Below, piece after piece: positions 58,146-64,000 of a stretch of DNA of 64,000 bases. How positions within the stretch are numbered: the first letter of the stretch is position 1; each line of letters opens with the position of its first letter. Made by a program: the position numbers and the translations under genes. The notes under the pieces were generated by a model, which did no database searches, had not been told where the DNA came from, and saw only the letters and a program-made list of their open reading frames with translations. The stretch comes from Sphaerosporella brunnea (Eukaryota; Ascomycota; Pezizomycetes; Pezizales; Pyronemataceae), in assembly GCA_008704415.1 (NCBI GenBank), contig VXIS01000001.1, forward strand, positions 1 through 64,000, written 5' to 3'.

Positions 58146-58283
58146 TACTCGCGTCTTTTAAAAAAGATCGAAGCACGTGACTCTGATACACAATTTTTTA
58201 CACTCGAAAGTCCTGAATCAAAGAAGTTTTGGCTCAGAAAAATATCACGTGATTGGATATTTTTTTAAAAAAGACGCGAGTAC
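58146..58283. mobile_element. Short TA-flanked MITE
   Basis: A 138-bp unit begins TACTCGCGTCTTTTAAAAAA and ends TTTTTAAAAAAGACGCGAGTA; the termini are inverted repeats starting with CTCGCGTC and flanked by TA on both sides. The centre holds an imperfect AAAATATCACGTGA / TCACGTG-like inverted segment (CACGTGAC at about 58172, TCACGTGA at about 58249). No coding capacity. Confidence 0.75.
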
Positions 58284-61200
58284 ATTCACCCTAGCGACTT
58301 TGGCGAGCTTAGCGAGCACGAGTGATATCAAAAGCATTGACCTCCATACTGGCCATCGACAACCCACCATAATTGCTTCAGTTTTGATCCAAACACGTTG
58401 AACAAGAGGTCAAATTGAAGCGTACACATAGCTTGATACATTTGTAGACACAGAAACAGAGCACCACAAAACCACGAATTTTCATACCCCGCAGCACAGC
58501 AGCAGCAGCGTGGCTACCCTCGGGCTGTAAACACCACCACCTATTTAATTTATAGACAATCAGGGCAAAACGCAAGCCCAAAAAAAGATGCAACAGGAGC
58601 GTGTGCTTTTATCTCGCCCTTTTTCATTCTGCTGCCGCTTTTTAAATCAACAACCGACGCCGCATGCTTGGAGACGACACATGTTTCCCACCCGGCACTG
58701 TACATTCAGGTACCTGGGTATTTTTACGATGCTTGCTAAAGCAAGGGTGCAGCAGAGTGTGAAAGGCCCGGGTGGCAACTTGAAGCGATACCTATGAAAG
58801 CGGTGGGAGGGTGGGTTCTCTCAGGCGGCGGGTTTTTGGTTGCATCGGGATGAGGTTGCACGCAACCAATCAAATTCAGGCACCAAAATCGCAAGCGCGA
58901 ATGTAGCCCTTTGCAGCACTTTCGCCACTGCGGGGGATACGTTAGTTGTAGGCAAGGAAAGGTTGGGGGGGTCTGACGGGCGTTACCCCCAAAAAATCTT
59001 ACCGGCCATCGATACGCTTGAGACGTCTCGAGCTTTTTGTTGAGACCGGTGGCCAAACAATACAAGGCTAAATCTCGTCTAGCACTGCCTCGAGTGACAG
59101 GTTGTGAGACGGGTTTCAGGTCTGGAACAACGGAATTTTTCCGGGCAAGGCAGTGCTGTGCGAGGCCCTCGCTTTTAATTCATTGAATTTATTAATATAG
59201 CGCTTATCGTTTACGCAGGATGTGTCCCACATTTTTGGTGACCAATGGGCCAACTATGTATGGCTTATGGGAAAAGCGAAAGCTGCAGTGCATAAAGCGA
59301 CCGCACCCTGCATAGAGCCGCAGGGAGGCGTTTCTGCGATGGCTGAGGGCCTTGTCTTTCGGCGGTACGCAGGGGCTGCGGGCACAGAACTTGGGTTTCT
59401 GGAAAGTCATTGCCAAAGGATTGGTCAAAGCTCCGCTGCTTGGACGACCACATTGGGGATGAAGAAAGCGGCCGCGATAATTCGGCGTTCAGCGACCGGA
59501 TAGACAAAAGAAATTCTGCAAGGCTGGAGAGCTAGAGGAGCACTGTCATGTAACAGATTTATTTTACAAGGACAAAAGTTATCACGAACCACGTTCAAGC
59601 ACTTTGTATGGTGAAAACCGTGCATCACAGGGGCCGAAGCAAGTCTGTGCATGTAGTCTTTTTTTGTTGGTTGTCCTATCTGAACAATCCTGGGCTCTAG
59701 AGTGTCCGAGGTGGTGGAGCTGATCCCTTGGTTTGGCCGCCGAAATTCACTACATTTCGGCCTTGGCATGTGGGGTGCGTGGAAGCTTCCAGACAGCGTG
59801 ACAGCTCTGCACCCCATCAAAACCGCCTATAAAATGGTTAATAGCAACAGCCGTAGTCGTTGTCTTTTTTGTCGGGTTCTATCCAAACAGGACCCGGATT
59901 CTCGTTTGGGGCGGACGCTCTAGCCGGTAAGGTTAGCACCACTTCTTTTATTTGTCTGTTTTTTACAGTTCCATGAAGTTGAAGAGCCAGAAGAATAATT
60001 GTAAATAGATACATGAGAAGTTACCAGTGTTGGAGTGGGGGATTTGCGGCTTGGCGCCAAGTCCGATACGTCTGTCCAAAACAGTCCCGCGATAGCTGGG
60101 TTAGGGTTCTGGACAGTTGAGATTTGGTGGGTCAGCCGTTGTCGGGTTGCACAGCGTATCTTCTTACACCCCTTTTATAAACTGTGTGCACCATGAGATC
60201 ACATTGTTGAGGTGCAAACGCCCGACTTCGCTTGTTACACAGCGCGTTTTTGTGATATGCTGCTGTAACTCACTCCATGATCCATACACGTGTGTGTGTG
60301 TGTAGGGGTAAGATTTCCGAAGGAGAGACAAAACTCCAATTGGCTCGCCGATAATAAGCGACTGCATTTCGCTTCTGCATTACGACCAACAGTTGTTGCG
60401 TAAGAGTCCGAGAGGCCGTTGATGATAGCTCTGTTAGCTGCAGACTTGAAAATGTGGTCCAAACGCATCTGTTGACCAGTCACTTCTCGGATCAGGATAC
60501 AACTTTCTAGATTTCTGGACACACAAATCAGAAACACAAAAGTGACGATAGTTTCAATTTCCCCCCTTCGTATGGTACGTGAGCTCAATCTTACACAGGA
60601 CATGCACATTGTTACATGCAGCCCCAGAAACGGGAGCTCTGCACGAAGGCTGCTCAAACAATAACATCCTACTTCTGAATTGTTGATATACCCTGTTACT
60701 TTGTCACCAAGTGCATGGAGAGACTCCTAAAGGCAATAGAGCTCCAGACCGGTATATTGAAGTTAGGGGCACTCCGCGTCATGGTTCCAAAGGCCATTCC
60801 ATACAATGCCATGCACGATTTGCAATCATGTGAGCCTTTGTGACAATGCCCTTGTCTGCCAGACGTTAATTGACGAGCGCCGACCCACAGCAGGCATATT
60901 GTTGAAGGGTGCCCTATCGCATATGTCACGCAGTTGGGATCGCCGTTGCAAAGTGCTAAAGTCTCTCAAGCCTACATAATTGGGAGGGCTACCGGCGTCG
61001 ACATATGACAATCGAAATCACACGTTTGCTGGCAGAGAATATTCATTCCAGCCCTTCTTGAAGACTCTCGTAATTCGGGAGGTTCAAGAGCGCGACTACA
61101 CGAACATCTGCACTTCCATTAACTCAACCTGCTCTAAGATCGCCGCTATACCAGATTTGGGAGAATTTCCAGAATGCAGCTGGAAAGGCATGTACCTTTT

Positions 61201-63529
61201 GGCAACAGTGTCCACTGGAGGCACGCACACACAACCCCGCTAGGGTCTGTACCCCATTTCGGTGTTACCAGTTCGAATTCGGCAGTATGGAACATTTCGG
61301 TGCACAGAAGAAGCATCGAAAAAAGGGAAAGGTAACTCAGGCAGGCACCAAATGGTTTTCACCCTCGGCAAGAGTTGCGGGACAGAGCGAGACATGGAGC
61401 TTTTTCTTCGATTGCACATCGATTATCCGGATCCACTGAGCCGGGCGTGGGACCGGTCCCGACAATCAAATCAATGTCCGGCGGTCCAGGGGTTGGATTC
61501 GTCGGGACGGGGGGGACCTGGTCTGTGACCCTTCCCAAGCGCACGCTAGCTCAAGATATCCGAAATTATATCTGGAAACGGTCCGAGCGGCGGTCCGGGC
61601 GCTTCAGATAATGAAAAAAGAAAGGTAAGCATGTTGTAAGTGGGGCTACACCCCCCACCACCGAACCCCAACAACGCACCTTCCATAAGGCGAATTTGTG
61701 AACCGTGGCTCCGGGAGGTAGATGCTCGATTCGAGGCAGCAGTGGGTGGTAAAGCTGTTAATTCCGCATCCTGCTTCTGAGAGATCCCATGCAAAGGCCA
61801 CGGCTTTCCCAATCCATGGTAGATACGTCTCACTGCCGCTGTGTGACCCGGGGCCACGGCGGCGGCAACATCAACAGCTAGAACGCGGTATGGGGCATAC
61901 GTGGTCCGATCTCCAGGAACTCGCAACACTTCGTGAAGCGAAACCGATGCGTCGATCTGAGCGCGGTGAAGAGTAGTCCGGCGGTTCTGCTCACAAGTAC
62001 AAGTTTGAGCGGCGGCCTGCCCAGGAAAGGATCTACAAAACAAGACAATGTTGTGGAAGATTTTGAGCTGAGTCCCATATCTTTGTGTTTCGGGGGTTCC
62101 TTTCGCGTTTGGCGGCGGCCCAAGGCCCACAATTAGTACATAGATACAACACGCTTCCCGCGTTCGGAAAAGCTCTCCGGTCAAAAGCTCCTGGGCCATC
62201 CCGTACGTGCCTCCAGCTGAAGGCCGACACCGTGTCACTTTGTGTGGCTCTTGTCACTTGCGCCGAGTCGCAGACACTGCTATTTACTTGCGTTTCCAAA
62301 GCCGGAAGGACCGCTTTCACGCCGCGGCGGATCGCCGCCCACTGTGATGAGCCCCATCACGCACCGCAGATCCGACTTTCGGTTATTTGCGAGCGAGCAT
62401 CAATCCCGTTAGAATAAGTTGCGTGGGGAGACCCGACGTCTATGATTCGTGCAGGCATATGTACCTCGCGTATGCGGCTTGCATGAGCAGTTCAACAGAG
62501 GGGAAGAAGCAAAGTTTGCTTTTTTCCTTTTTCTTTGCATTCTTTTTAGAAAACCGACTATACACCGTAGCCAACGGTAGACTATGGCAAAATCTACCGT
62601 TGCGAAGTGCTTTTTGACGGTGAATTATTGTGAAGGTAGTAGTAGCCTCATCTCGTTAGAGGTGGCATCTGCAGCTGTGATTTGCCACCCCGCAACTTAT
62701 AATACGCTCAATGAGCTGTGAAGCGGGCTACGGCACTGAATTACATACCGCAGTTTCCATTACCCCCCTCTCCCGCCTACCCTAGACTCCCTTTAGTAAC
62801 TCACTTCCCGGAAGCTTGCATCATGCAGGCCGTACGTTCTAGGGCAATCTTGGGTTTGTTGCAATCCCGTCTGAAGAAGTCCAGAAAGGTTCGCGCGCCG
62901 TCTCCCATGACCCAAATATTGCCGCCAGCTAGCACCACCTTGGACGCCCGCCCTCAAAAGGGTCAAAGCATTTACGCCCCAAGATTGTAGACTGAACCAG
63001 CAAACGTAAACAATCTCAGATCTTTACCCCCAAACCGTTAACTCGTGCAGACTAATGGAGGGGGTGGGAGGCATGGATGGCGGGTACCGGTCTGAAGAAC
63101 AAAGTAGCAAGCCATAGCTTTGGAGCACCGACAGCAAAAAAATTGCCAACAACTGAAGTTCAGCTACAAACCCGATTGATTGGATCCCGCACGCCCTTGC
63201 ATCCTCACTCCGCCAAGATACCTATTCGGCCCTGTTGTATCGGGAGAAACGACCCAAACCCTTACCACGGGATGGACGTACAAGTGAACCTCTTTTGCTC
63301 TAAATTTTTTCTTTAAATTCCTCAGGGAAGGCGGAGTTTCTGCCATTCCATCCAAGCTCAGATTCGCATTCAAAGTCCAGCTCCTCCTCAAGATAAATAG
63401 TCGTCCAGAAGCGGTTTATCCACAGACACCACCAAACATCGTCCATTACAAACATCTACTCCTATCATCATTTATTATCCTCCACAAAGCTCAATCCACA
63501 GCATAAGCCTAAACTCTCACCTTTCCAAC

Positions 63530-63946
63530 ATGTCCTACATCCCATCCATCAACCGCCAGTTCGCCGAGTCCTCTGATGAGCTCGATGTCTTCCAACCCAT
63601 TCCCACCATTGACCAGATTGCGGGACTCGCCCCGACCGGGCAGCCCAAGGCTCACACCGGTGTAAGTTCGCCCAATGTATATGCTATCAAGTGGCACAAA
63701 TCCCAGTCCCAGGCACACGTTGCCAGGGCACTATAGATCACGTGCCATTCAATATATCGTGGCGAATTGATGCTGACCGTCATCAAGGTCCCCGGCGTCC
63801 GCTGCCCGAAGTGTCTAGAGGCAGGAGTTGAGCGGTGGGTGATACGAGGGAAGGCAAGTTTTACCCGCTGCTACAATAATCTGTAACTATGCTGACTCCT
63901 GAATCCTGTATAGTGTTGTCCAAATTGCGGAACTGTTTGCCTTTGA
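63530..63946 (+). CDS. Small protein with two CxxC pairs (zinc-ribbon-like)
   Basis: A 76-aa protein from three exons: 63530-63661, 63788-63853 and 63914-63946. Intron 1 starts GTAAGT; intron 2 starts GCAAGT (a GC-AG intron) and ends TATAG. Both junctions keep the frame and remove in-frame stops. The N-terminal 44 residues are polar and probably flexible (DELDVFQPIPTIDQIAGLAP). The C-terminal 32 residues contain VRCPKCLEAGVERWVIRGK and CCPNCGTVCL, i.e. CPKC and CPNC pairs 16 residues apart that could bind one zinc ion. Short proteins of this shape are common in filamentous ascomycetes, but I know no assigned function. The leader upstream is C/A-rich with no TATA-like site obvious. Confidence 0.72.
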
Positions 63947-64000
63947 CACTGCCTTCTATCGACATTCTATCGACAGACCATCTTTAACGACGTTACGAAA

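Larger units (their letters stand above)
49750..63529. other. Gene-poor region, 13.8 kb
   Basis: No gene here could be supported to the standard of the rest of the window. It contains a dispersed repeat (50213-50303), a possible hAT-like transposase relic (50680-50900), a TA-flanked MITE (58146-58283), a small imperfect hairpin (59073-59162) and a 10-bp-arm hairpin near 62568-62600. A few peptides look protein-like without a family, for example LSKLESLEFQMFRELTGS at about 53918-53970. Others, such as the minus-strand frame 61546-62238, are probably chance. Confidence 0.55.

Noticed and set aside
61546..62238. 230-codon minus-strand frame in the gene-poor region
   Set aside because: Competing long frames exist on the other strand, there is no recognisable motif, and codon pattern is unconvincing.

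Overview
The window is nuclear DNA of a filamentous ascomycete (Pezizomycotina-type). It has many short introns (about 45-80 nt, mostly GT..AG, with CTGAC/CTAAC-like branch points), fungal gene families, degraded transposons and a fungal tRNA-Val. I cannot name the genus.

Layout. (1) Positions 1-19017 form one giant, nearly perfect inverted repeat: two arms of about 9.46-9.49 kb face each other across a 69-nt spacer at 9491-9559. Each arm carries, from outside to inside, a tRNA-Val(AAC), a GC-rich dispersed repeat, a Rieske-type oxygenase-like gene and a C2H2 zinc-finger gene cut off by the palindrome centre. In every stretch I compared by eye the arms differ by small insertions/deletions and by two poly-C tracts, not by point substitutions. 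The left arm also starts exactly at the window edge. The palindrome is therefore either very recent or a fold-back assembly/read artefact at a contig end. (2) A 369-bp TA-flanked MITE lies 7 bp beyond the right arm. (3) 21.2-28 kb is a compact housekeeping block: RAD17-like checkpoint clamp loader (-), PXMP4/PMP24-like peroxisomal membrane protein (+), RPF2-like ribosome biogenesis factor (+) and MTD1-like methylene-THF dehydrogenase (-). (4) 29.7-32.2 kb is a decayed patch: a kinase-like pseudogene, a LINE RNase H remnant and a dispersed repeat. (5) 33.7-49.7 kb is a second gene block: alpha-tubulin (+, nine exons, 450 aa), SET-MYND protein (-), Kre9/Knh1-like GPI protein (+), AVT3-type transporter (+), two inverted tRNA-Val genes, and an MscS channel with an EF hand (+). 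(6) 49.75-63.5 kb is a long gene-poor stretch with transposon relics and a 138-bp MITE. (7) A 76-aa double-CxxC protein gene lies at 63.53-63.95 kb.

The genes do not form one pathway. They are ordinary single-copy fungal genes with convergent and divergent neighbours. I found no convincing new multi-gene system. The most notable feature is the 19-kb palindrome, followed by the A54 tRNA-Val family, the broken kinase and the small CxxC protein. Gene models with exact splice sites (alpha-tubulin, RPF2, MTD1, PXMP4, SMYD-like, Kre9-like, AVT3-like, MscS, CxxC protein) were checked for reading-frame phase by hand. Those inside the palindrome are less certain.
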